Source of the DNA: Sedimentibacter hydroxybenzoicus DSM 7310
Lineage (GTDB): Bacteria > Bacillota > Clostridia > Tissierellales > Sedimentibacteraceae
Direction: 5' to 3'
Length of the DNA: 64,000 nucleotides
NCBI RefSeq assembly: GCF_013403245.1
Contig: NZ_JACBNQ010000009.1
Span: forward strand, 1 to 64,000
The notes under the pieces are model-generated. The model saw nothing but the letters and a program-made list of their open reading frames with translations. It did not search any database and had not been told where the DNA came from. Made by a program: the position numbers and the translations under genes. Shown one piece after another: positions 50,647 through 59,019 of the stretch (positions within the stretch are counted from its first letter, which is position 1; every line of letters begins with the position of its first letter).

Positions 50647-50696
50647 AATAATATAAGCTGTTGTTTATATTGAACGTAGTGATAGGGAAAATTATA

Positions 50697-50722
50697 AAGC
50701 GGAATGAGAATTTCGCTTTTTT
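50697..50722 (+). terminator. Terminator of the kamA-like gene
   Basis: AAGCGGAAT and ATTTCGCTT form a 9-bp stem with one G-U pair, followed by TTTTTT. It lies 50 bp after the stop codon. Confidence 0.8.
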
Positions 50723-50829
50723 AATATCATCATTATTTAAGTAGCATATATAATATATAAATATTTAATACTAAAAATAAGATTGAAATCATATATTTAT
50801 GGTATTAATGTGTCAAGGACGGTGATATT

Positions 50830-51507
50830 ATGGAAAATATTTACGAATTAAATATGACCTCAGTTATTATAAGAATAGTTTTATCAATGCTGTGCGGAGG
50901 CTTAATCGGTCTTGAAAGAAGCATTAAAAGCAGACCGGCAGGCTTTAGAACATATATGATTGTGTGCCTGAGCTCAAGCTTGGTTATGATGACAAATGAA
51001 TTTATTTTCAATAAATTTAGTGGCGGTGATCCTGCACGTTTAGGAGCACAGGTAATCAGCGGCATTGGTTTTTTAGGCGCCGGAACAATTTTAGTCACAA
51101 GCCGCAGTCAGGTGAAGGGCTTAACTTCGGCTGCCGGCTTATGGTCATCAGCATGCCTTGGCTTAGCCATAGGAATAGGCTTTTATTACGGAGCTATTAT
51201 CGTTGCTGTTGCTGTCTTATTAATAGTAACATTATTTAAAAAAATAGAGGGTTATATAACTTCAAACAATAAAACCATAACCTTATATACTTCGTTTTCA
51301 TCTTTAGAGCATTTTGATAAATTTATAAGCTACTGCCATAAGTTAAACTTTAAGATGACAGATATTGAAATTTCAAAAGATTCTTCTTTAAAAGAATTAT
51401 CGGTAATTGCAATACTTGTACTGGAGTCCAACAAAACATTTAACCATACCGAAACAATACACAAATTCAGTTCCTTTGAAGGCTTGATACATTTAGAGGA
51501 ATTATAG
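50830..51507 (+). CDS. MgtC/SapB-family membrane protein
   Basis: A 225-residue inner-membrane protein. The MgtC domain (about 10-140) has four to five membrane helices with the conserved IRIVLSMLCGGLIGLERSIK, RPAGFRTYMIVCLSSSLVMM, ARLGAQVISGIGFLGAGTIL and VKGLTSAAGLWSSACLGLAI blocks. A cytoplasmic C-terminal domain follows (about 150-225). Relatives act in magnesium-limited growth or in acid and virulence control. The 183 bp upstream are too short for a clear M-box and none was seen. Confidence 0.92.
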   Translation: MENIYELNMTSVIIRIVLSMLCGGLIGLERSIKSRPAGFRTYMIVCLSSSLVMMTNEFIFNKFSGGDPARLGAQVISGIGFLGAGTILVTSRSQVKGLTSAAGLWSSACLGLAIGIGFYYGAIIVAVAVLLIVTLFKKIEGYITSNNKTITLYTSFSSLEHFDKFISYCHKLNFKMTDIEISKDSSLKELSVIAILVLESNKTFNHTETIHKFSSFEGLIHLEEL

Positions 51508-51510
51508 CAC

Positions 51511-51609
51511 ATGACCCAAATTTTTAAGCAGATGTACCAAATTTTTAATTTGGTGACAGTCGCTTATGCTGTATGCGAAATTCGGTGTCAGTCGCTTATG
51601 CTGTAAGTT
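51511..51609 (+). repeat. REP-like element, nested arrangement
   Basis: A left arm (ATGACCCAAATTTTT) is followed by a full inner copy starting AAGCAGATGTACCAAATTTT and ending TGTATGCGAAA, then by a right arm TCGGTGTCAGTCGCTTATGC ending TGTAAGTTGC. This reads as one unit inserted into, or recombined with, another. It begins right after the mgtC-like stop codon and adjoins the ctc terminator. Confidence 0.75.
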
Positions 51610-51616
51610 GCATTAA

Positions 51617-51650
51617 AATATCCCCCATTTTTTTCTTGGGGGATATTTTA
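51617..51650. terminator. Bidirectional terminator between mgtC-like and ctc
   Basis: AAAATATCCCCCA and TGGGGGATATTTT form a strong stem with T-runs on both sides, serving the convergent + and - strand genes. Confidence 0.85.
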
Positions 51651-51656
51651 ATTTGT

Positions 51657-52265
51657 TTATATTAATTCTTCTTCTGAAGCTTCTTCTGTTTCTTCAGCAG
51701 ATGATTTTCCTCTTTTTGTTTCAACTATTGATAAAACAATTTGTTCAGGGCTTCCATCCGGTACAATGCCCTGTGGGAATTCTATATCAGAAATATTAAT
51801 ATTTTCTACTCCCTTTACATTCGAAACATCTACTATTACGTCGTCAGGTATATCCTGAGGCAATCCTTTAACTGATATTGTATCAAGCTGTCTCAGTGCC
51901 ATCAGCTTATTGTGTTCAAGCACATCTGCTCCCTTGATCCTTATTGGCAATTCAGCTCTGATTTCTTCACTTAATGATACCTGCTGTATATCTACATTCA
52001 GCATATTACGGCTAAGAGGTGAATAATGGATATCCTTTACCATCCCAATCATAGGCTTTTCACCTTTCATTTCAAGCTTGAAAAGTGCGTATCTTCCATA
52101 AGATGATAATCCCTTTCTCAGTTCATCTGCTTTAACCGCAACTGAAATGGATTCCTTACCCCTGCTTGAAATACTAGCCGGAACATATCCGTTATTTCTA
52201 AGCTTTTTGCTCGTTCTTGAGTTTGTAACAGTTCTTCTTTCAATGTTTAAAATTCCTTGTTGCAT
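51657..52265 (-). CDS. ctc: 50S ribosomal protein L25/general stress protein Ctc
   Basis: A 202-residue bL25/Ctc protein that binds 5S rRNA. The L25 domain (1-90) has RRTVTNSRTSKKLRNNGYVP and MVKDIHYSPLSRNMLNVDIQ; the beta-barrel TL5 C-domain has LPIRIKGADVLEHNKLMALR and ends in a Glu-rich tail. The long two-domain form is the stress-associated version. GGAGG precedes ATG 52265. A REP-like element lies just upstream. Confidence 0.93.
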   Translation of the reverse strand: MQQGILNIERRTVTNSRTSKKLRNNGYVPASISSRGKESISVAVKADELRKGLSSYGRYALFKLEMKGEKPMIGMVKDIHYSPLSRNMLNVDIQQVSLSEEIRAELPIRIKGADVLEHNKLMALRQLDTISVKGLPQDIPDDVIVDVSNVKGVENINISDIEFPQGIVPDGSPEQIVLSIVETKRGKSSAEETEEASEEELI

Positions 52266-52327
52266 TGTATCCTCCTTATAATACGTTAATTATGTTTTAA
52301 TAACACCCCACTATATTTTAAGTTATA

Positions 52328-52431
52328 AGCAGATGACCCAAATTTTTAAGCAGATGTCCCAAATTTTTAATTTGGTGACAGTCGCTTATGCTGTATGCGA
52401 AATCTGGTGTCAGTCGCTTATACTGTAAGTG
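52328..52431 (+). repeat. REP-like element, nested arrangement
   Basis: The same nested layout as at 51511-51609: AGCAGATGACCCAAATTTTT, then an inner copy from AAGCAGATGTCCCAAATTTT to TGTATGCGAAA, then the outer right arm TCTGGTGTCAGTCGCTTATA. The two nested elements on either side of ctc share their unusual junctions, so one may derive from the other. Confidence 0.8.
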
Positions 52432-52435
52432 CAAA

Positions 52436-52470
52436 AATAAGCTGAATTTCTTTGAAAATTCAACTTATTT
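52436..52470 (-). terminator. Terminator of the WG-repeat protein gene
   Basis: AATAAGCTGAATTT and AAATTCAACTTATT form a 13-14-bp stem with one mismatch. It lies downstream of the gene ending at 52609 and abuts the REP-like element. Confidence 0.7.
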
Positions 52471-52608
52471 TATTCTATATTAAATTATACTATAATCTTA
52501 CATTACTGTCAATCAGTTTCCAATTTTTTCGATTTTTTTGGAAATTGTTCCATTGAGAGAACCGGAGCGTATTGAAATAATGCAAACAAAGATGAATACA
52601 TTAGAATG

Positions 52609-54078
52609 TTAATTGCGGGAATTTATTATCAGACCCTCATCCTTGGAGTAACGATATTCCCAACCCAATTCATTTGCAAAAAGCTTATATACCATCGGCA
52701 AATATGTTATATCCTTGTATGTAAGCAGCGGATAATGCCCCGCCAACTCATCAATGCTTTTTCCATTCAAATATACATCATAATCCACCGTGAATACTTT
52801 AATTGAATGAGGGTTTGGCTCCTCTGCAAGCTCTGTTTTATATTCATCATACCCCATATGTGAGCCGAAACCTGTTATTTTCAATCCGGATACCGAATCC
52901 CATTTTGTCTCAAGACCTAAAAGCCTGCTGTCATAATATGTCATTGGAAAATAGGCTATATTCGCATATCCTATAACCGGATACAGTCTCTCATGGTTCT
53001 CCATCTTTATACCGTTTAAAGTAACATCATATACGGGAAAATATGCCTGAGTTTCAATCGGAGCCTCCGGTTGAGACCCGGTATCAGGTGCTTCCTCCGT
53101 TTCTTCACTGATATCAGCTTCTCCCGGAAGTTTTATTTTTGCATACGTACCATCATCTTCATCGTATGAATGGAACCCCGTACTTTTATCCCAACGTATT
53201 TTTTTGTATAAAAAGTCAACTGCTGTGTTCCCGCTCTTATCAATTATTCCGTACATTCCGTTCAAATCTTTTGCAATAAAATAATTGCCCACCGGCTCAA
53301 GAACTGTATATGACCAATTTGAAAGCTCGCTATAATCATTTGTGTCAAGAATATTTACTCTTCCGTCTTTTGTAACCCTTATATAATCAGCCAATATCTC
53401 TATATAATCATATTTTGCTTCTGTAAGCACCTCTACGGAAGAATTTAAAAGCTGCCCGTCAGCGACTATCTTACTGCCTGTTTCGTATGCGCCGGTATTT
53501 ATGTATCTGATAATGTACGGATCCTGTACTAAGTATACATATTTATCAGTAAATGGCATAATAAAATTGCCGGACTTGTCTATTACACCGTAATGTTTAT
53601 GCTGCCTGTCCGCTACTGCAATCATGTCTCCGCTGAATGCACTGCTATTAATATTTTCAAAGCCTCCGAAAGCCGATTCAAGACGTACCGCGAAGCTTAA
53701 ATTCATGCAGTACATCTCAGAATTTATTTTTTCAAGTCCCCGATCGGTTATTTTGTAAATATCACCGTACCCTGCATATATGTCCATAAACGCGTAAATT
53801 ATGTTTTCCTCATAAGAATCATAGGTTATCCAGTAATATGCAGGCTCAACCACAACATTATAATCCTTGTCTATGAGTCCGTAAAGCATACTCCTGCTGT
53901 ACCCTTCCGAATTTTGTATTATACCGTATCCGTTTATAAATTTATTTTCATCTCCGATTGGCAAGCAGCAGCCCTTGAGTCTGCTTTCGTCAATCGTATT
54001 TTCATCGGCATAGCATAATATTTTTGATGATAAAACAACAATTAACGCAAGTATAATAATAAATTTATATTTTTTCAT
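52609..54078 (-). CDS. Secreted WG-repeat protein with copper-amine-oxidase-like C-terminus
   Basis: A 489-residue exported protein. A signal peptide (KKYKFIIILALIVVLSSKIL) is followed by WG-type beta repeats such as YGLIDKDYNVVVEPAYYW, YGVIDKSGNFIMPFTDKYVY and YGIIDKSGNTAVDFLYKKIR. An acidic linker (about 325-350) leads to two copper-amine-oxidase-N-like units: VTLNGIKMENHERLYPVIGY and VYLNGKSIDELAGHYPLLTY, each followed by the YFPM/YLPM block. The role is unknown, presumably at the cell surface. It may be co-transcribed after ispG, from which 70 bp separate it. Confidence 0.82.
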   Translation of the reverse strand: MKKYKFIIILALIVVLSSKILCYADENTIDESRLKGCCLPIGDENKFINGYGIIQNSEGYSRSMLYGLIDKDYNVVVEPAYYWITYDSYEENIIYAFMDIYAGYGDIYKITDRGLEKINSEMYCMNLSFAVRLESAFGGFENINSSAFSGDMIAVADRQHKHYGVIDKSGNFIMPFTDKYVYLVQDPYIIRYINTGAYETGSKIVADGQLLNSSVEVLTEAKYDYIEILADYIRVTKDGRVNILDTNDYSELSNWSYTVLEPVGNYFIAKDLNGMYGIIDKSGNTAVDFLYKKIRWDKSTGFHSYDEDDGTYAKIKLPGEADISEETEEAPDTGSQPEAPIETQAYFPVYDVTLNGIKMENHERLYPVIGYANIAYFPMTYYDSRLLGLETKWDSVSGLKITGFGSHMGYDEYKTELAEEPNPHSIKVFTVDYDVYLNGKSIDELAGHYPLLTYKDITYLPMVYKLFANELGWEYRYSKDEGLIINSRN

Positions 54079-54148
54079 AAAGTCCGCCCCCGGTTAAAAT
54101 TGTTTACTGTCACAATCAGAATTATACCGTAATCTCTGTATAATCAAT

Positions 54149-55210
54149 TTACAGTTTTTCGATTTCCTCCAACAATGTTTTAACAATGTCTTCTTCTTTA
54201 ACTTTACGTATAATTTCCCCTTTTTTAAACAGCAGAGCTTCCCCTGCTCCGCCTGCAATACCTATATCGGATTGTCTTGCTTCTCCCGGACCGTTAACAG
54301 CGCAGCCCATAATTGCAACAGTTATGGGCTTATTAACATTCTTTAAGCCTCCCTGAATTTTTTTCGAAAGCTCAATCAGCTCTATTTTGGTTCTTCCGCA
54401 AGTGGGACAAGTAATATAGTTTATACCGAAATTCCTTAGCTCTAAGCTTTTTAAAATTTCTCTGGCAACCTTAACTTCTTCTCTCGGGTCATCAGTTAAA
54501 GAGATTCTCAAGGTATCTCCTATACCATCTGCCAATAAGGCTCCCACACCGATGGCTGATTTTATGCTTCCTTCAAATAGAGTTCCTGCATGAGTTATAC
54601 CTAAATGAAGGGGGTAATCTCTTTTTTGAGCCATATTTCTATATGCCTCAATCGTCATTTTAATGTCTGTCCCCTTCATGGATATAACTATATTATTATA
54701 ATCTAAATCCTCTAATATTTTAACATGCTCCAATGCCGACTCAACCATTCCCTCGGATGTTACCCTGCCGTCATATTTTTTTAATATTTCCTTATGTACG
54801 CTCCCTGCATTCACACCGATTCTTATGGGAATGTTTCTCGGCTTAGCCATTTCTACAATTTTTTGAACTCTTTCCATACTGCCTATATTGCCCGGATTAA
54901 TTCTTAGTTTATCAATTCCGTTTGCAATGCTTTTAAGCGCGAGACGATAATCAAAATGAATATCCGCAACCATAGGTATATGTACCTGCTTCTTTATTTC
55001 CTCTATTGCCTCCGCATCTTCCATATCAGCTACGGCAACTCTTATAATTTCACAGCCTGCATCCTGCAGCTGATGTATCTGATTAACGGTTGATTTTATA
55101 TCTTTGGTAAAGGTATTGGTCATAGATTGTACGGTAATAATTGCATCACCGCCTATTTGAACGCCCCCAACCATAACCTTTCTTGATTTTCTCCTGATTA
55201 TTTGATCCAT
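54149..55210 (-). CDS. ispG: 4-hydroxy-3-methylbut-2-enyl diphosphate synthase
   Basis: IspG of 353 residues, the penultimate MEP-pathway step: it converts MEcPP to HMBPP using a [4Fe-4S] cluster. The TIM-barrel part has VMVGGVQIGGDAIITVQSMT and HIPMVADIHFDYRLALKSI; the cluster Cys lie in NYITCPTCGRTKIEL and AIMGCAVNGPGEARQSDIG. ATG 55210 has GGGAGG. It lies in the uppS-cdsA-rseP-ispG run. dxr, often a member of this run, is not present. Confidence 0.96.
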   Translation of the reverse strand: MDQIIRRKSRKVMVGGVQIGGDAIITVQSMTNTFTKDIKSTVNQIHQLQDAGCEIIRVAVADMEDAEAIEEIKKQVHIPMVADIHFDYRLALKSIANGIDKLRINPGNIGSMERVQKIVEMAKPRNIPIRIGVNAGSVHKEILKKYDGRVTSEGMVESALEHVKILEDLDYNNIVISMKGTDIKMTIEAYRNMAQKRDYPLHLGITHAGTLFEGSIKSAIGVGALLADGIGDTLRISLTDDPREEVKVAREILKSLELRNFGINYITCPTCGRTKIELIELSKKIQGGLKNVNKPITVAIMGCAVNGPGEARQSDIGIAGGAGEALLFKKGEIIRKVKEEDIVKTLLEEIEKL

Positions 55211-55342
55211 ACAACCTCCCATATCAATAAATTTGCAATAGAAAAGCAATTGATTTGCAATTGAATTGCAATTGGTTAATCTTACGTTTATCCATTGCTT
55301 ATCCTTAGCCTATCTATTGCTTATCCATTGATTATTCTATTG
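55211..55342. repeat. Degenerate short tandem repeats between rseP and ispG
   Basis: On the minus strand variants of GCAATGGATAA and GCAATAGATAG repeat about four times (near 55290-55335). Then CAATTGCAATTCAATTGC-type repeats with ATTGCAA recur (near 55240-55275). No gene and no terminator is seen. The region is transcribed within the operon. Confidence 0.5.
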
Positions 55343-56587
55343 TTATATTCTGAATATTCTCAATATATCTTTATAGGTTATAAAAAGCATGAAGCCGATT
55401 AATGCAACAAAACCTATAAAATGAATGTATCCTTCTTTATCTGCGGAAATTCTTTTACCTCTTATTCCTTCTACTAATAGGAAAATAAGCTTACTGCCGT
55501 CAAGTGCAGGTATGGGTAATAAATTCATAAATCCAAGGTTTATGCTGATAAAAGCTGCTAAATTTAACAGTGATAGCAATCCGCTTTCCGCCGCTTCTCC
55601 AACCATTGATATTACCATAATAGGTCCGCCCAAGGCGTCACTGCCTAATTTCCCGGTTACTAACTGACTTATTGTTTTAAACATCAGTTCTATATAGTAA
55701 ACCGTCTTATATGCTGACGATGAAATTGCGGTTGTAAAGGATTTTTCAAGCTGAGTGTTAAACTTTACAGTGATTTGGCTCTGCGGTGTAATACTGAAAT
55801 CAATTATTTCACCTTTTCTGTCAACTGTAACCTTTACCGGCTCTCCTTCAATTGACTTTTCCACCTCTGCGGTTAATTCTTCCCATGTGTTTATATTAAC
55901 ATCATTTATTTTTATAACCTTATCGCCATCCTTTATGCCCGCCTTATAAGCAGGAGAAGTAACGTCCGATGGCGAAACCGTTGTCGTTGCATTTCCGTCT
56001 ACGATTGAAGTCGATATACCAATCATTTTTCTGTAATTATTCTCTATTGTTGCCTGCTTTAGCTGTCCGTTTCTTTCATATTCTACAGTATAATAAGTAT
56101 TGTTGGGATCAACTATTTCATAAAAAATATTTTCCCAAATATATGCTCTGTCACCGTTTATCGATACTATTTTATCGCCTGTCCTGAGTCCTGCTCTGTA
56201 TTCATTTGAATTTTCATCGATATAATCAATATGATTTCCGTAAACTCCGAAGGAAAATGCGATAATTATAAATAGAGCAAGTGCCAAAGCGTAATTCATC
56301 AAAGGTCCCGCAGCAATTACCTTAGCTCTTTGCCATATTGTCTTGGTGCTAAAGCTTGTTGAGGATATTACTTCCTCTTCTTCGCCTTCCATTTGTACAA
56401 ATCCACCGATTGGTATAGCTCTTATGGAAAAAATTGTACCTTTTTTTTCTTTCTTTATTAAAGTAGGCCCCATGCCTATTGCAAATTCATATACCTTTAT
56501 ACCTACACTTTTTGCTGCCTTATAATGACCGTATTCATGCACGAGCACAATTGCAGAAAATACAAGTATAGATGCAACTATTGTCAA
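55343..56587 (-). CDS. rseP: RIP metalloprotease RseP (site-2 protease)
   Basis: An intramembrane zinc protease of about 414 residues. The active site is LVHEYGHYKAAK (HExxH) in the first membrane helix, with the third ligand in NLLPIPALDGSKLIFLLVEG (LDG). Two PDZ-like domains lie between about 120 and 300, with EYRAGLRTGDKIVSINGDRA and AYKAGIKDGDKVIKINDVNI. RseP-type enzymes cleave anti-sigma factors and leader peptides. The start is probably TTG at 56587 or 56590, behind AGGAGG; there is no good ATG. Confidence 0.93.
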   Translation of the reverse strand: MTIVASILVFSAIVLVHEYGHYKAAKSVGIKVYEFAIGMGPTLIKKEKKGTIFSIRAIPIGGFVQMEGEEEEVISSTSFSTKTIWQRAKVIAAGPLMNYALALALFIIIAFSFGVYGNHIDYIDENSNEYRAGLRTGDKIVSINGDRAYIWENIFYEIVDPNNTYYTVEYERNGQLKQATIENNYRKMIGISTSIVDGNATTTVSPSDVTSPAYKAGIKDGDKVIKINDVNINTWEELTAEVEKSIEGEPVKVTVDRKGEIIDFSITPQSQITVKFNTQLEKSFTTAISSSAYKTVYYIELMFKTISQLVTGKLGSDALGGPIMVISMVGEAAESGLLSLLNLAAFISINLGFMNLLPIPALDGSKLIFLLVEGIRGKRISADKEGYIHFIGFVALIGFMLFITYKDILRIFRI

Positions 56588-56600
56588 CAAATTATACCTC

Positions 56601-57371
56601 CTATAGGAAATGCTGAACAAAGTAATAAACAATCGGAGCTACAAAAAGAACACTGTCAAATCTGTCAAGAATTCCACCGTGCCCCGGCAACATTTTGCCA
56701 AAATCCTTTATTCCGGTTTCCCTTTTAATTTTTGAAGCTGTAAGGTCACCTGCCATTGAAAAAACAGATGCACTCATACTAAATATTATAATGTAAATAT
56801 ATTTATTTATTCTTAAATAATTGAAAAACAAAAGTGAAAATATAGTGCATCCAATGATGCCTCCTATAGCACCTTCTATGGTTTTATTGGGGCTCACCTC
56901 AGGATAAAGCTTATGCCTGCCTAATAATTTCCCCGTAAAATATGCGAAAGTATCAGTTCCGAAAGCAATAATATATACAAGCCATACGTAGGGAGAACCG
57001 TTTAACATCATCATATGATACATGAAAAACACCGCATATGTTCCTATAAAAATGATTTTGGCTAATTTACCAACATCAACTTTTTTAGTAAATACAAATA
57101 TTAAAAAGTTCAATGATATGTACAAAAATAGAAAGAAATCAAAAAAATGTCTATATTCTGTTACTTTTTCAATAAATAGAGAAATTGCAAACAAATAATT
57201 GACAATTGCTCCATAATCAAAGCCATTGTTGAAATAAACCTTTGAAAGCTCATAAATTGCAATACAAGTAATGCCAAAATACACAAAATCGTATATATCT
57301 CCACCTAAATAGGTTACCAATGCAATAAAAGCTCCGCCTGCAATTCCTGTAATCACCCTTTTTCTCATCAC
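56601..57371 (-). CDS. cdsA: Phosphatidate cytidylyltransferase
   Basis: CdsA of 256 residues, an integral membrane enzyme making CDP-diacylglycerol from phosphatidate and CTP. The signature ASKIKRETGIKDFGKMLPGH with GGILDRFDSVLF is complete, and FAYFTGKLLGRHKLYPEVSP with NKTIEGAIGG is the other conserved block. About seven to eight membrane helices. It is followed by rseP with a ten-base gap; the dxr gene that often lies between them is absent. Confidence 0.95.
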   Translation of the reverse strand: MMRKRVITGIAGGAFIALVTYLGGDIYDFVYFGITCIAIYELSKVYFNNGFDYGAIVNYLFAISLFIEKVTEYRHFFDFFLFLYISLNFLIFVFTKKVDVGKLAKIIFIGTYAVFFMYHMMMLNGSPYVWLVYIIAFGTDTFAYFTGKLLGRHKLYPEVSPNKTIEGAIGGIIGCTIFSLLFFNYLRINKYIYIIIFSMSASVFSMAGDLTASKIKRETGIKDFGKMLPGHGGILDRFDSVLFVAPIVYYFVQHFL

Positions 57372-57380
57372 GATACCGCC

Positions 57381-58103
57381 TTAATTTCCGAATCTCCTTT
57401 TTCTGTTCTGAAAATTATGAATAGCTTTAATTAGTTCTTCTTTATTAAAATCCGGCCACAAAACATCCGTAAAATAAAATTCTGTGTAAGCAAGCTGATA
57501 CAAAAGAAAATTGCTTAATCGTATTTCGCCGCTGGTTCTTATTAAAAGATCGGGATCCGGCATATTCTCTGTAAATAAATAACCCTTAAATTTTTCATCA
57601 TCTAATTCATCTATATTAATATTGTTGTTTTCATAATCGTTTATTATGCTTTTAACGGCATTTATTATTTCGTCTCTTGAACCGTAGCTTAAAGCAATAT
57701 TTAAGTGAAGTGTTTTATTGTTCTTAGTCAGCTCTATAGAACGCTTTACTTCAGCCTTGGTTTTTTCGGGCAAATCTTCTATATTTCCCATTAATGTTAT
57801 TTTGACGTCATTTTTATGTAAATAATCAAGTTCCTTTACAATGAATTCTACCAGTAAATTCATTAAATAATCAACTTCTTTTTTATCTCTTCTCCAATTT
57901 TCGGTTGAAAAAGCATATATAGATAAATACTTTATACCCAAAGAAACACAATTTCTAACTAAATCTGTTACCCTTTGTGCACCTTCTTTATGTCCAAATT
58001 TTGCAGGCAGGTTTTTTAATTTAGCCCACCTTCTGTTTCCATCCATTATAACTGCAAGATGCTCAGGAATTAATCCTGATATCACTTGTTCTTCTAAATT
58101 CAT
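57381..58103 (-). CDS. uppS: Isoprenyl transferase (undecaprenyl diphosphate synthase)
   Basis: UppS of 240 residues, a cis-prenyltransferase making the C55 lipid carrier for cell-wall synthesis. Conserved regions are LAVIMDGNRRWAKLKNLPAK with the catalytic Asp, FGHKEGAQRV, YAFSTENWRRDKKEVDYLMN, and DLLIRTSGEIRLSNFLLYQL with FTDVLWPDF. ATG 58103 has AAGGAG. It follows a terminator and a REP-like element, so it likely has its own promoter near 58110-58150, which I cannot define. Confidence 0.96.
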   Translation of the reverse strand: MNLEEQVISGLIPEHLAVIMDGNRRWAKLKNLPAKFGHKEGAQRVTDLVRNCVSLGIKYLSIYAFSTENWRRDKKEVDYLMNLLVEFIVKELDYLHKNDVKITLMGNIEDLPEKTKAEVKRSIELTKNNKTLHLNIALSYGSRDEIINAVKSIINDYENNNINIDELDDEKFKGYLFTENMPDPDLLIRTSGEIRLSNFLLYQLAYTEFYFTDVLWPDFNKEELIKAIHNFQNRKRRFGN

Positions 58104-58150
58104 TTAAACATCTCCTTAAATAATGCGGAATGTATACAAAAAATACAGCT

Positions 58151-58177
58151 CAGGCCTATTTTTATAATTAGGCCTGA
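58151..58177. terminator. Terminator after the frr operon
   Basis: CAGGCCTA and TAGGCCTG form a strong stem around an AT loop. On the minus strand TATTTTTTG follows after a short spacer. It ends the rpsB-to-frr operon before uppS. Confidence 0.75.
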
Positions 58178-58185
58178 ATTTTCTT

Positions 58186-58275
58186 TCGCTTACAGCATAA
58201 GCGACCGACACCAAATTTCGCATACAGCATAAGCGACTGTCACCAAATTAAAAATTTGGGATTGGGTCGCTGCTT
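58186..58275 (-). repeat. REP-like element, nested arrangement, inverted
   Basis: Here the element is read on the minus strand: AGCAGCGACCCAATCCCAAA starts it, an inner copy ends TGTATGCGAAA, and an outer right arm TTTGGTGTCGGTCGCTTATG ends TGTAAGCGAAA. Relative to transcription it lies before its terminator, opposite to the other copies. It overlaps the stop codon of the small PASTA-like gene. Confidence 0.8.
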
Positions 58276-58459
58276 AATAGTATGAAACATATAATGTAAC
58301 TGAGCTATTTGTAACTTGCTGTCTTATTACATACGGTTTATTTAAATCATTAAACTTCTTATTAGTTCCAATTATCTTTTTTATACTAATAACTCTATAA
58401 TTATTATCTTCAAAAAATTTCAAAGCATCCTTTAATGGGTAACCTGTTAAATTATCCAT
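58274..58459 (-). CDS. Small PASTA-like protein
   Basis: A 61-residue protein, MDNLTGYPLKDALKFFED at the start, VISIKKIIG in the middle and VIRQQVTNSSVTLYVSYY at the end, matching one PASTA-type unit (the first helix, then strands ending in V-L-VS). It has no membrane anchor. Small PASTA-like proteins at this operon position occur in related Clostridia, as I recall, but without a known role. It lies one base after frr. The stop lies inside a REP-like element, which may have replaced part of the end. Confidence 0.65.
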   Translation of the reverse strand: MDNLTGYPLKDALKFFEDNNYRVISIKKIIGTNKKFNDLNKPYVIRQQVTNSSVTLYVSYY

Positions 58460-58460
58460 A

Positions 58461-59018
58461 CTAAACCTCTAAAATTTCTTTTTCCTTTTCCTTATAGATG
58501 TCATCAATAAGCTTTATGTATTTATCGGTAATTTTTTGCGCTTCTTCTTCGGCTTTTTTAAGGTCGTCTTTAGTTAATTCACTTGCTTTTTCAAGTTTTT
58601 TAAACTCTTCTATAGCATCTCTTCTTATATTTCTGATAGCGATCTTAGAATTTTCTGTTTCTTTTTTTACTACCTTCAATAAATCTTTTCTTCTTTCCTC
58701 AGTTAAAGGAGGAATAGACAACCTGATGAGCTTGCCGTCATTAGACGGGTTAATGCCTAAATCAGATGTTAAAATAGCTTTTTCAATGTCTTTAACCAAA
58801 CTTCCATCCCACGGTTGAATAACAATAGTTCTTGGATCCGGCACAGATATATTTGCCACTTGGTTTATAGGAGTCATAGTGCCATAGTAACTTACCTGAA
58901 TTTTGTCCACTAATTTAGGATTAGCTTTTCCTGCTCTGATTGTAGCTAACTCATCTTTTAAATAAGCAATTGATTTTTTCATTGATTCTTCTGAATTTTT
59001 AATTAAATCTTTATACAT
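58461..59018 (-). CDS. frr: Ribosome recycling factor
   Basis: RRF of 185 residues, standard length. It splits post-termination ribosomes together with EF-G. Conserved pieces are YLKDELATIRAGKANPKLVD, VPDPRTIVIQPWDGSLVKDI, DLGINPSNDGKLIRLSIPPL and TEERRKDLLKVVKKETENSK. It follows pyrH by one base and GGAGGT precedes its ATG. Part of rpsB-tsf-pyrH-frr. Confidence 0.97.
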   Translation of the reverse strand: MYKDLIKNSEESMKKSIAYLKDELATIRAGKANPKLVDKIQVSYYGTMTPINQVANISVPDPRTIVIQPWDGSLVKDIEKAILTSDLGINPSNDGKLIRLSIPPLTEERRKDLLKVVKKETENSKIAIRNIRRDAIEEFKKLEKASELTKDDLKKAEEEAQKITDKYIKLIDDIYKEKEKEILEV

Positions 59019-59019
59019 C

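Noticed and set aside
50647-50829. An M-box magnesium riboswitch upstream of the mgtC-like gene
   Set aside because: The 183-base gap holds the kamA-like terminator, and the rest is too short and AT-rich to show the conserved M-box helices.
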